From assembly GCA_017745295.1 (NCBI GenBank), contig JAGHZR010000002.1, positions 1 through 64,000 on the forward strand: a stretch of 64,000 nt of DNA, written 5' to 3'. Below the pieces are notes generated by a model, which had not been told where the DNA came from, did not search any database, and saw nothing but the letters and a program-made list of their open reading frames with translations. The stretch comes from Novosphingobium sp. Its GTDB lineage: Bacteria; Pseudomonadota; Alphaproteobacteria; Sphingomonadales; Sphingomonadaceae. Made by a program: the position numbers and the translations under genes. Positions 33,331 through 42,123 of the stretch are shown here, in pieces (within the stretch, counting starts at the first letter, position 1; every line of letters starts with the position of its first letter).

Positions 33331-34178
33331 CCGCTGGTGAAACCGCAGGCGCCATTGCCGCGATGGGCACGCGGTTGGGTCCCGATGTCGTCGGCGCCTG
33401 CCGCAGCCTGTTCGACGCCGAGCAGCAGGCGCTGGCCGCTGAAATTCCGCCGGTCGCGCTAGACTGCGCGTACGGCCCCGACCCCCGCAACCGTCTCGAT
33501 CTCTACGGCGAGGGGGATGGGCGCCCGGTCGTGCTTTTCGTCCATGGCGGCGGCTTTCTCGTCGGCGACAAGGGCGGTCCGGAAAGTTGGGCCAATGCCC
33601 ATGTCGGGCGCTGGGCGGCCGCGAACGGGTTGATCGGCGCGGTAATGAACTACCGCCTCGCGCCCGCGCATATGTGGCCCTCCGGCGCGGAGGACCTGGG
33701 TCTTGCGATCGACTGGCTACGCGCGAACGTGGCGGCCCATGGCGGCGATCCGGAGCGGATCTTCCTGCTCGGCACTTCGGCGGGTGCGGTCCATGTCTCG
33801 GCCTTTCTGAAAGCGCGCGAGGATCACGGCAAGCTTGTGCGCGGGGCGGCGCTGCTCTCGGGGCTTTACGGTTTCACCCCGCTGGATGAGCGCGATATGC
33901 TCTACTACGGCCCGCAGGACTGCTACGACTTGCGCATGCCGATGGGCGGGGTGATGGCGACGGGCCTGCCGCTCCTGCTCGCCTGCGCCGGGTTCGATCC
34001 GCCGCGCTTCCAGGCGGAATGGGCCAGCCTGCTGCAAGCCCGTCTCGGCCGCCACGGACACCTGCCGCGCGCGCACTATGCCTCCGGCCACAATCACTAC
34101 TCCATGGCCATGCATCTCGGCACCGCGGACCGCCGCCTGTCGGGTGAACTGCTTTCCTTCTTCGCCGACCATTCCTGA
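33327..34178 (+). CDS. alpha/beta hydrolase, esterase-like
   Basis: Carboxylesterase-like enzyme of 283 aa in the hormone-sensitive-lipase branch. The oxyanion motif FVHGGGFLVG is followed by the nucleophile elbow LLGTSAGAV. The acid is probably in LLLACAGFDPPRF, and the catalytic histidine in YASGHNHYSM. No signal peptide is visible, so it is probably cytoplasmic. The start overlaps the preceding stop by 4 bases. It may remove acyl groups from acylated glycosides or hydrolyse a ring-cleavage product. The sequence does not decide between these. Confidence 0.85.
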   Translation: MTAGETAGAIAAMGTRLGPDVVGACRSLFDAEQQALAAEIPPVALDCAYGPDPRNRLDLYGEGDGRPVVLFVHGGGFLVGDKGGPESWANAHVGRWAAANGLIGAVMNYRLAPAHMWPSGAEDLGLAIDWLRANVAAHGGDPERIFLLGTSAGAVHVSAFLKAREDHGKLVRGAALLSGLYGFTPLDERDMLYYGPQDCYDLRMPMGGVMATGLPLLLACAGFDPPRFQAEWASLLQARLGRHGHLPRAHYASGHNHYSMAMHLGTADRRLSGELLSFFADHS

Positions 34179-34190
34179 GGGGCACGTCCG

Positions 34191-35516
34191 ATGACCAAGA
34201 TTGCAAATCTCGACCGCCGAAGCCTGCTCGCCGCAGGAGCACTCGCCGCTGCCGGGCCGGTCATGGCGCGGGCTGCGACGAAACGCCCGAACCCGGCTTT
34301 CCCCAAGGGCTTCCTGTGGGGCGCCGCCACCGCACCGCACCAGATCGAGGGCAACAACACCGCCTCCGACCTCTGGTTCGTCGAGAACCAGAAGCCGACC
34401 ATCTTCGCCGAGCCTTCGGGGGATGCGGTGAACAGCCTCGAACTCTGGGCGAGCGATCTCGACGTGGTGAAGTCGCTCGGCCTCACATCCTACCGCTTCG
34501 GCGTCGAGTGGGCGCGGATCGAGCCGGAGAAGGGTCTGTTCTCGCAGGCCATGCTCGATCATTACAAGCGGATCGTCGAGGGCTGCCACGCGCGCGGTCT
34601 TGCGCCGCTGGTGACGTTCAACCACTTCACCGCGCCGCTCTGGTTCAGCGCGCAGGGCGGCTGGAGCAACCCGGAATCGGCGCAGCTCTTCGCCCGCTAC
34701 TGCGACAAGGTGGTCCGCGCGATCGGTGCGGACATCGCCATGGCCATGACGCTCAACGAGCCGAATATCCTGCTCATCCTCAAGAACATCCTGCCGCCGC
34801 CGGTCTGGGACATGCAGCGCCAGACCCTCGCCGCCGCAACCAAGCGGCTCGGCGTGGAGCGCTTCCTCTGTGCCAACGTCGCCGGGCGCGAGGACGTGGA
34901 TGCCATCGTCGAGGGGCAGAAGGCCGGGCACAAGGCCGCCCGTGCCGCGATCAAGGCGGTGCGTTCAGACCTCCCTGTGGGCTTCACGCTCTCGGTGCTG
35001 GACGATCAGGCGTCAGGCAGGAACTCGATGCGCGACAAGGTTCGCGCCGAACTCTACGGCGACTGGCTGGAGATCGCCAAGGGCGACGATTTCATCGGCG
35101 TGCAGAACTACGAACGCGCGGTCTGGAACGACAAGGGCCGTCTCCCCGCGCCCGACGGAGCCGACCACAACTGGTCCGGCACCGAAGTCTGGGCGCCGTC
35201 GCTGGCAGGCGCGGTGCGCTATGTCCACGCGGCGGCAAAGGTGCCGGTGCTGGTCTCCGAACACGGCGTCGGCACCGATGACGACAGCTTGCGCGCACGC
35301 TTCATCCCGGCGGCGCTGGAAGGGTTGAAGCAGGCGATCGACGACGGCGTGCCGGTGCTCGGCTACATGCACTGGTCGCTTCTGGACAACTACGAATGGA
35401 TCTTCGGCTACAAGCCGCGCTTCGGTCTGTGCAGCGTGGACCGCATGACTTTTGCGCGGACCCCCAAGCCGAGCGCTTCGGTGCTGGGTGGGATTGCGCG
35501 GCGCAATTCGCTGTAA
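34191..35516 (+). CDS. exported GH1 beta-glucosidase
   Basis: Retaining beta-glycosidase of 441 aa, with a Tat-like leader (NLDRRSLLAAGALAAAGPVM). GH1 landmarks are FLWGAATAPHQIEGNN, NHFTAPLWF (His145), the acid/base Glu190 in TLNEPN, the nucleophile Glu357 in VSEHGVG, and GYMHWSLLDNYEWIFGY. The nucleophile context SEHG differs from the usual TENG. It would release glucose from beta-glucosides, including aryl or flavonoid glucosides, outside the cytoplasm. It follows the esterase by 12 bases and is followed by the alpha-L-rhamnosidase. Together they could strip a rutinose-like rhamnosyl-glucose from an aglycone. Confidence 0.9.
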   Translation: MTKIANLDRRSLLAAGALAAAGPVMARAATKRPNPAFPKGFLWGAATAPHQIEGNNTASDLWFVENQKPTIFAEPSGDAVNSLELWASDLDVVKSLGLTSYRFGVEWARIEPEKGLFSQAMLDHYKRIVEGCHARGLAPLVTFNHFTAPLWFSAQGGWSNPESAQLFARYCDKVVRAIGADIAMAMTLNEPNILLILKNILPPPVWDMQRQTLAAATKRLGVERFLCANVAGREDVDAIVEGQKAGHKAARAAIKAVRSDLPVGFTLSVLDDQASGRNSMRDKVRAELYGDWLEIAKGDDFIGVQNYERAVWNDKGRLPAPDGADHNWSGTEVWAPSLAGAVRYVHAAAKVPVLVSEHGVGTDDDSLRARFIPAALEGLKQAIDDGVPVLGYMHWSLLDNYEWIFGYKPRFGLCSVDRMTFARTPKPSASVLGGIARRNSL

Positions 35517-35572
35517 CTCGCAGGCAACCGAGTTGTCGCTATCTGGACGGCAGAGGTTGTAGACCTTCGGAA

Positions 35573-35586
35573 TGATCTGCAGATCA
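35573..35586. promoter_or_regulatory. perfect palindrome upstream of the rhamnosidase gene
   Basis: TGATCTGCAGATCA is a fully self-complementary 14-mer in the 160-base gap between the GH1 and GH106 genes, 91 bases before the rhamnosidase ATG. It may be an operator giving that gene its own control. Its binding protein is not identifiable here. Confidence 0.45.
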
Positions 35587-35676
35587 CTGCCGGTTTCGCA
35601 GCCTTTCCGGGCTAAGTAACTTGTGTTTGCCCCAGTCTTTGTTGGTTTGGCAGGCGGTATTACTGGAGAAAATCGT

Positions 35677-38600
35677 ATGCAACACCGCAATTTTCGTGCG
35701 GTCCTCCTGTTGGCTACCGCACTTTGTGCCTCGCCTGCGATGGCTCAGGATGCCGCCTCGTCGCCCTCGATAGCCGACAATTCTGCCGTCCCGCTGGAAG
35801 AGCAATTCCGCGATCCGCCCAATTCCGCCCGCCCGCGCGTCTGGTGGCATTGGATGAACGGCAATATCTCGAAGGACGGCATTGCCAAGGACATGGCTTG
35901 GATGAAGCGCGTCGGCATCGGCGGCCTCCAGAACTTCGACGCCAATCTCCAGACCCCGCAAGTGGTCGATCACCGCCTCGTCTACATGACGCCCGAGTGG
36001 AAGGACGCCTTCCGCTTTGCCGCGCATGAGGCTGATCGGCAGGGGCTCGAACTCGCCATTGCCGCTTCGCCGGGCTGGTCGGAAACCGGCGGTCCCTGGG
36101 TGCAACCGCAGGACGGCCTGAAGAAGCTGGTCTGGAGCGAGACTTCGGTGCCCGCAGGACAGCGCTTCTCCGGCAGACTGGCCGCGCCGCCGGTGCAGAC
36201 CGGCCCTTACCAGACCCTGGCGCCCGCACTGTCCATCGAGGAGATGATCTCCGGCCATCCCGCGCCTCCCGGCCCGTCGTACTATGGCGAGGTAGGCGTC
36301 TTTGCGTTTCCCGAACCCGTGGCGCCTGCTGCCGCGCTGCCGCGCGCGGTCGATGGGCTTGGCAATGCGCTGCCTGCGGCGATGCTGTTCGACGGCGATC
36401 TCGCCAAAGGCGTTACGCTGGCTCGCAAGCAGGGCGAAGCGCCCAGTCTGAGGCTCGATTATGCCAAGCCCGCCAGGGTCGGCTCGGCCACGGTCTTCGT
36501 ACCCGACGTGGTGATCCCCTTTGCCGGAGCCGCTTTCACCGGCGCGCTGGAATCGAGCGTGGACGGCAAGACCTGGACGCCGATCACCACGCTGACGCTG
36601 GGCGCAGTGCCCACCACCGTCAGCTTCCCCGCCGTCGCCGCTGCGCATTTCCGGCTGGTACTCAATCCCCGCAAGCCCGATGGCGGTCTCGGCTCGCCCG
36701 CGCCGGGCATTGTCATGGACGGCCTGTTCGACGGCGTCGGCGCGATGTTGGCGAAGAAGCCGCTGATCGTCGGCACTTTCTCGCTCGGTAGCGGGCCGAA
36801 AGTGGACCGTTTCGAGACCAAGGCCGGTTTCATGATGAGCCGCGACTACTACGCGCTGGAAGAACCGAAGGACGAAGCCAAAGGCGTGGCGCCTGCCAGT
36901 GTCGTCGACCTCACCGGAAAGTTGAAAGCAGACGGCACGCTCGACTGGCAGGCCCCGGCACTGCCGAGGGGGCAGCGCTGGCGGGTGCTGCGCATGGGCT
37001 ATTCGCTGCTCGGCACCACCAATCACCCCGCGCCGCCCGAGGCGACCGGCCTTGAAGTGGACAAGTTCGACGGCGATGCCGTGCGGCGCTATCTCGACCA
37101 CTACCTGGGCCTGTACAAGGACGCTGCCGGGCCGGAAATGATCGGCCAGCGCGGCGTGCGCGCGCTGCTGACCGACTCGATCGAGGTGGGCGAGGCGAAC
37201 TGGACGCCGAAGATGCTGGAGCAGTTCCAGCGGCTGCGCGGCTATGATGCGCGGCAGTGGTTGCCGACGCTGGCGGGCGTGCTGGTCGGCACGCGCGCCG
37301 AGGCGGACAAGTTCCTCTACGACTACCGCCGCACTTTGGCCGACCTGCTGGCGAGCGAGCACTATGGCACCGTCGCCAAGGTCGCGCATGAAAACGGGCT
37401 CAAGGTCTATGGCGAGGCGCTGGAAGACAAGCGCCCGATGCTGGGCGACGACATGACCATGCGCAGCCACACGGACATTCCAATGGCCGCCATGTGGACT
37501 TTCCGCGAGGAAGGCCCGCGCCAGACCCTGATCGCCGACATGAAGGGCGCGGCCTCGGTGGCGCATCTCTACGGGCAGAACCTCGTCGCGGCGGAATCGA
37601 TGACCGCTTCAATGTCGCCCTGGGCTTTCGCGCCCAAGGACCTGAAGCGCTTCATCGACATGGAGTTCGTCAACGGCGTCAACCGCCCGGTGGTCCATAC
37701 CTCGGTCCATGTGCCGGTCGACGACAAGAAGCCGGGCCTCTCGCTGTTCATCTTCGGCCAGTATTTCAACCGGATGGAAAGCTGGGGCGAGATGGCGAAA
37801 CCCTGGGTGGATTATATCTCCCGTTCCTCGCTGCTGCTTCAGGCGGGGCGAAACGTGGCCGACGTGGCCTATTTCTACGGCGAGGAAGCCCCCCTGACCG
37901 GGCTCTACGGTGACAAGCCGGTGGCCGACGCGCCGGTTTCCCATGCCTACGACTTCCTCAGCTACGATGCGCTGACCGGCTTGCTGTCGAACGACGGCAA
38001 CGAAGTCATTGCCCCCAGCGGCGCGCGCTATCGGGCGATCTACCTCGGCGGTTCCTCGCAGCGCATGACGCTGGGGGCGCTGAAGAAGCTCGCCGCGCTG
38101 GTAGAGGGCGGCGCGACGGTGATCGGCGATGCGCCGGTTTCCACGCCCAGCATGGCAGGGGGCATGATGGCGGCGCAGGATGCCGAGTGGTCGGCGCTGG
38201 TCGCGAAGCTCTGGCCGGGCAGCGGGGACGCGACTGTCGGCAAGGGGCGTGTGATCGCCGGCAAGGACGTGGAAGGCGCGCTCAAGACCCTGTCCGTGGC
38301 ACCGGACTTCGCCTTCACGGGCGCGGAAGCGGGGGTGAAAATACCCTTCGTCCACCGCCGCGACGGGCAGGGTGAAATCTACTACCTCTCCAACCCGCAA
38401 GGCGCACAGACCATTGAGGCGCACTTCCGCGTGGCCGGCAAGGCGCCCGAACTCTGGCACCCCGAAACCGGAACCAGCGAGCCGGTCAGTTATCGCATCG
38501 AGAACGGCGAGACGGTCGTGCCGCTGTCGCTGATCGAGGGCGATGCCGTCTTCGTGGTCTTCCGCAAGGCGGCCAAGTCGCAGAGCCTGACGCTGCCCGT

Positions 38601-39087
38601 GAAGCCGGTGCAGATGCTGGCCTCGCTCGACGACAGCTGGACGGTGCGCTTCCAGGCCGACCGTGGCGCTCCCGCCTCGATCGAGATGGCGAAGCTGGCC
38701 CCGCTCGAACAGAATGCCGAAGCGGGGGTAAAGTACTTCTCCGGCGAGGCGACGTATTCGCGCAGCTTCACCCTGCCCAAGGGCGCCAAGGCCGGGCAGC
38801 CGCTCTGGCTCGATCTCGGGCAGGTGGGCGATCTCGCCGAAGTCACGGTAAACGGCAAGCCGGTCGGCGCGGTCTGGCATGCGCCTTACCGCATCGACGT
38901 GGGCAAGGCGGTGAAGGGCGGCACGAACACCATCGAAGTGAAGGTGGCCAACCTTTGGGTCAATCGTCTGGTCGGGGACGCTCAGCCGGGCGTGAAGCCC
39001 ATTACCTGGACCGCTATGCCGACGTATCGCGCCGATGCGCCGCTTCGGCCTTCAGGACTGATCGGGCCGGTTACTTTAGGGAAATAA
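35677..39087 (+). CDS. exported GH106-family alpha-L-rhamnosidase
   Basis: Large glycoside hydrolase, 1136 aa, with a Sec signal peptide (FRAVLLLATALCASPAMAQDA). The mature part begins LEEQFRDPPNSARPRVWWHW followed by MNGNISKDGIAKDMAWMKR, the signature opening of GH106-type proteins. Further family segments are AASPGWSETGGPWV, LTDSIEVGEANWTPKML, VYGEALEDKRPMLGDDM and a C-terminal beta-sandwich (PLWLDLGQVGDLAEVTVNG). It would cleave terminal alpha-L-rhamnose from glycosides such as rutinosides, neohesperidosides or pectic side chains. The frame extends 18 codons upstream, but the signal peptide fixes the start at 35677. It is the last gene of the run and may have its own promoter. The substrate is inferred. 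Confidence 0.85.
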   Translation: MQHRNFRAVLLLATALCASPAMAQDAASSPSIADNSAVPLEEQFRDPPNSARPRVWWHWMNGNISKDGIAKDMAWMKRVGIGGLQNFDANLQTPQVVDHRLVYMTPEWKDAFRFAAHEADRQGLELAIAASPGWSETGGPWVQPQDGLKKLVWSETSVPAGQRFSGRLAAPPVQTGPYQTLAPALSIEEMISGHPAPPGPSYYGEVGVFAFPEPVAPAAALPRAVDGLGNALPAAMLFDGDLAKGVTLARKQGEAPSLRLDYAKPARVGSATVFVPDVVIPFAGAAFTGALESSVDGKTWTPITTLTLGAVPTTVSFPAVAAAHFRLVLNPRKPDGGLGSPAPGIVMDGLFDGVGAMLAKKPLIVGTFSLGSGPKVDRFETKAGFMMSRDYYALEEPKDEAKGVAPASVVDLTGKLKADGTLDWQAPALPRGQRWRVLRMGYSLLGTTNHPAPPEATGLEVDKFDGDAVRRYLDHYLGLYKDAAGPEMIGQRGVRALLTDSIEVGEANWTPKMLEQFQRLRGYDARQWLPTLAGVLVGTRAEADKFLYDYRRTLADLLASEHYGTVAKVAHENGLKVYGEALEDKRPMLGDDMTMRSHTDIPMAAMWTFREEGPRQTLIADMKGAASVAHLYGQNLVAAESMTASMSPWAFAPKDLKRFIDMEFVNGVNRPVVHTSVHVPVDDKKPGLSLFIFGQYFNRMESWGEMAKPWVDYISRSSLLLQAGRNVADVAYFYGEEAPLTGLYGDKPVADAPVSHAYDFLSYDALTGLLSNDGNEVIAPSGARYRAIYLGGSSQRMTLGALKKLAALVEGGATVIGDAPVSTPSMAGGMMAAQDAEWSALVAKLWPGSGDATVGKGRVIAGKDVEGALKTLSVAPDFAFTGAEAGVKIPFVHRRDGQGEIYYLSNPQGAQTIEAHFRVAGKAPELWHPETGTSEPVSYRIENGETVVPLSLIEGDAVFVVFRKAAKSQSLTLPVKPVQMLASLDDSWTVRFQADRGAPASIEMAKLAPLEQNAEAGVKYFSGEATYSRSFTLPKGAKAGQPLWLDLGQVGDLAEVTVNGKPVGAVWHAPYRIDVGKAVKGGTNTIEVKVANLWVNRLVGDAQPGVKPITWTAMPTYRADAPLRPSGLIGPVTLGK

Positions 39088-39093
39088 GATGCC

Positions 39094-39972
39094 TCAAGCC
39101 GCCGGATTGCGTGCGGTGACGATCCATGCTGCGCCATCGATCATCACCGAGGTCTCTCCGGGGCGCTGCGCGAAAGCCTTGCGCACGGCTGAAGCGGCGC
39201 GCGCGCGCAGGTCCTGTGGTTGGTCGGCCAGCGCGCGGGACAGCGGGCCGACTGCAAAGGCCATGGCCACGGCATCGTCAAGCGCGGCGTCGCGGTTCTC
39301 GCCGCGGCCGAAGGGAATGCCATGATCGAAAGGGAGGATCGCCACATCGGCAAAGCCAGCCTGGCCGAGGATGCTCTCCATGCGGTCGCGATCGCCGAAG
39401 GAGAACGGCCCGGGGGCTTCGGGATCGGGTGGCGGAGGGGTTGGAATCAGGTCCTCGATCGCGCCCATCGGCAAGCGCACCCAGTCGTTCTCCGCCGCTC
39501 GGCGCCAGCAGACGAAGGCGAGCCGTCCTCCCGGTTTCAGCGCGCGGCGCATATGCGCGAAGGCGCGGGCGGGATCGTCGAAGAACATCACGCCGAAGCG
39601 GGAGAACAGCAGGTCGAAGGCGGCCTGCGGCAGCGGTGCCTCGCCTGCGTCGGCCCGCTCGAAGGACACGGAGATATCGGCGGGAGCGATCCGGCGCGCC
39701 TGGTCCAGCAAGGCCTGCGAGATGTCGACACCGAGCACCTGTCCGTCCGGGCCGACCTTGCGGGCCAGCTCGAAGCTGGTCGCGCCCGCGCCGCAGCCGA
39801 TGTCGAGCACATGCTCGCCTGCTGTCGGAGCGGCGGCGGCAAGCGCCTCGGTGCCGAAGACTTCCAGCATCGCATCGAGCCGCATCTGGTTCGAGACCCA
39901 GTTGTCGCCAGTGGAGCCGTTCCAGTCGGAAACCTTGTGAATTGGGGATTCCACCGTTTCTGCCTGCCTCAT
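39094..39972 (-). CDS. class I SAM-dependent methyltransferase
   Basis: Methyltransferase of 292 aa with motif I VLDIGCGAGATSFELARKVG, LGVDISQALLDQARR, and DLLFSRFGVMFFDDPARAFAHMR, the Methyltransf_11/25 pattern. No membrane segment is seen. It converges on the rhamnosidase gene with 6 bases between the stops, on the opposite strand, so it is not part of that operon. The substrate is unknown. O-methyl groups are common on plant phenolics, but nothing in the sequence links the two. Confidence 0.85.
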   Translation of the reverse strand: MRQAETVESPIHKVSDWNGSTGDNWVSNQMRLDAMLEVFGTEALAAAAPTAGEHVLDIGCGAGATSFELARKVGPDGQVLGVDISQALLDQARRIAPADISVSFERADAGEAPLPQAAFDLLFSRFGVMFFDDPARAFAHMRRALKPGGRLAFVCWRRAAENDWVRLPMGAIEDLIPTPPPPDPEAPGPFSFGDRDRMESILGQAGFADVAILPFDHGIPFGRGENRDAALDDAVAMAFAVGPLSRALADQPQDLRARAASAVRKAFAQRPGETSVMIDGAAWIVTARNPAA

Positions 39973-40064
39973 TGTGAAACTTTATTTGCGAATCGTTCGC
40001 AAATATTAAAGGCATGATGCGGCGAAGCAATCCCTTCTGGAAGACGCGGCGGAGATCGACCCAT

Positions 40065-41894
40065 TCAGCCGGTGGCGGCGGAGGCTGCCGTCTCCTTGTT
40101 CTCGCCAGCCAGCACGATCCGGTTGCGGCCTTCATCCTTGGCGCGCAGCAAGGCCGCGTCCGCCGTGGCGATCAGGGTATGCGCAGGGCCGTGGTCCGGA
40201 TACGTGGCGACGCCGATCGAGACCGAGATCGGGCCGAGTGGCAGGCCGTCGTGCACCAGCGTCATCGCCAGTATGCGGTCCTGGATCAGGCGGGCGCGGT
40301 CGAGCGCCCGTTCGCTGTCGCAGGTGGGCAGGAGCAGCAGGAATTCCTCGCCGCCGTAGCGGAAGGCGATGCCGTCCTCGCGCACTGTATTGTCGAGGGC
40401 ACCGGCGACCGAACGGATCGTCATGTCCCCGGCGTCATGGCCGTGGCGGTCGTTGAGCTGCTTGAAGTGGTCGATATCCACCATGAGGCAGCTTAGCGGC
40501 GTCTTCGAGGCATCGGCCTGGGCGACGTTGCGCCGCAGGGTATCGGCCAGTTCGTGACGGTTGCGCAGGCCCGTCAGCGCATCGAACAGCGCCTTTTCAT
40601 GGAGGGCGTCGCGCAGTTTGAGATTGGCGAGCGCCAGCCCCACCGTTTCCGACATCAGCTCGATATAGACCTGGGTATTGCCGTTCGGCCCCCGCCGATC
40701 CGCCGTGTTTCGGCCCACCATGTTTTCCAGCACCAGCAGGCCGATCGTTTCCCCCTGCGCCGTGAGCGGCACGCAGACAGTGGCCTCGGCGGTCTCGGGC
40801 GGGACGTGCTTGCAAGGCACGTCCACGAGATCGCCGCCGGGCATGTGCGATTGCCCGCGCCGCAGCGCCCAGCAATCGTCGGGGGTGAAGGCGGCATCGC
40901 TGCCATGCGGCGACAGCCATTCGGAAGCGCAGGCCATCATCCCCAGCCGGGTGTCGAGCGTGTAGAGGCGCCCGGCAAGCTCCGGCGCGATCCTGGGGGC
41001 GAACAGGCGCACGACCTCGAACAGGTCCGCCACCGATTCGCAGCCCTGCAAGCGCTGGGTCATGCGCGACAGCAGGTCACGCACGTGCCAGTCGGCATCG
41101 CGCTCGCGCTCCAGCCGCTGGCGCTCGATGCCGTTCTCGCGGAAGACGCGGATGGCGTGGGCCATGTCGCCGATCTCGTCGATCTGGGAAAGCTGCGGCG
41201 GCTCCACCGCATAGTCCTGATCGGCCAGCCGGTTCACCACGTCGCTCAGCTTGACCACTGGTTTCAGGATCCGGCGCTTGAGCACGAAGCCCAGCACGAA
41301 CAGGAACAGCACGGCGGTGATCGCCACCATGACTTCCGAAACCGTGCGCAGCCGCTGCGAGGCGCGGCTGGCTTCCTCGATTGCGCGGTCGGAGCGGTTG
41401 TCGAGCATGTAGCGGAAGCGGCCGAGCAGGAAATGCGCGCGTTCCAGTTCGCGCTCGTACTCGGCACCGAAAACGATCTTGTGGGCGGTGATCTCATCCC
41501 CCGCCTTGATGGCGGCAATGGCAGCCTTCTGTTCGTCCTGGAGCGTAGCTGCCCAGCGCAGCCCTTCTTCGAGCGAGCGCAGTTCCTCCTCTTTGGCGCC
41601 GTTGTCCTTGAGCTTGGCGACGCGCTGTTCGATCGGACCGATAGCGGCAAGCGTGCGGTTATAGGCGATCTCATGGCTGGGGTCGCCGGTTACGGCCGCG
41701 AGCCGGGCCTGATCGGTAAGCTGGGCTTCGTCCGCCTCGATCTCGAAGGCGAGCTGGTCGAACAGGTCACGCTGGCGGACCGCCTCGCGCTCCACCCGGT
41801 CGGCATTGGAGGCCATGACCATGGTGACACCGGCGGCGATGGTCAGGCAGACCGTTGCCCCGTAAGCCCAATTGGTGATCGTCGCGATGCGCAT
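40065..41894 (-). CDS. membrane diguanylate cyclase (HAMP-GAF-GGDEF)
   Basis: Produces cyclic-di-GMP from GTP. The 609-aa protein has a first membrane segment at about residues 8-28, a periplasmic helical part (MASNADRVEREAVRQRDLFD onwards), a second membrane segment near 185-205 (VMVAITAVLFLFVLGFVL), HAMP, a GAF-like region (about 290-430), then GGDEF with DALTGLRNRHEL and FRYGGEEFLLLLP. GGEEF is an active form. The inhibitory I-site (RxxD) reads REDG, so its aspartate is missing and product feedback may be weak. No flanking partner gene is evident. It may raise adhesion, and the giant adhesin at 56907 is a conceivable target. Confidence 0.9.
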   Translation of the reverse strand: MRIATITNWAYGATVCLTIAAGVTMVMASNADRVEREAVRQRDLFDQLAFEIEADEAQLTDQARLAAVTGDPSHEIAYNRTLAAIGPIEQRVAKLKDNGAKEEELRSLEEGLRWAATLQDEQKAAIAAIKAGDEITAHKIVFGAEYERELERAHFLLGRFRYMLDNRSDRAIEEASRASQRLRTVSEVMVAITAVLFLFVLGFVLKRRILKPVVKLSDVVNRLADQDYAVEPPQLSQIDEIGDMAHAIRVFRENGIERQRLERERDADWHVRDLLSRMTQRLQGCESVADLFEVVRLFAPRIAPELAGRLYTLDTRLGMMACASEWLSPHGSDAAFTPDDCWALRRGQSHMPGGDLVDVPCKHVPPETAEATVCVPLTAQGETIGLLVLENMVGRNTADRRGPNGNTQVYIELMSETVGLALANLKLRDALHEKALFDALTGLRNRHELADTLRRNVAQADASKTPLSCLMVDIDHFKQLNDRHGHDAGDMTIRSVAGALDNTVREDGIAFRYGGEEFLLLLPTCDSERALDRARLIQDRILAMTLVHDGLPLGPISVSIGVATYPDHGPAHTLIATADAALLRAKDEGRNRIVLAGENKETAASAATG

Positions 41895-42123
41895 GCCGTT
41901 TCCTGCTCCCCTGCCTGGCGGACAGGTTCATCCCGCTTCATGCTCTTGCCTCAGAAAACTTGCCAGCGGGTAAACCACCGCATTGGATATGGTTGGGGCG
42001 GCGGATGATCGGCATGGCGCGCCGCCGCCATAACAATAGGGTATGGGAGACTGCATCGATGTCCCTTCAATCGCGCCTCTCCCGGAGCGATATTGCAAGG
42101 ATCACAACTCCGGGAAGATCGCC

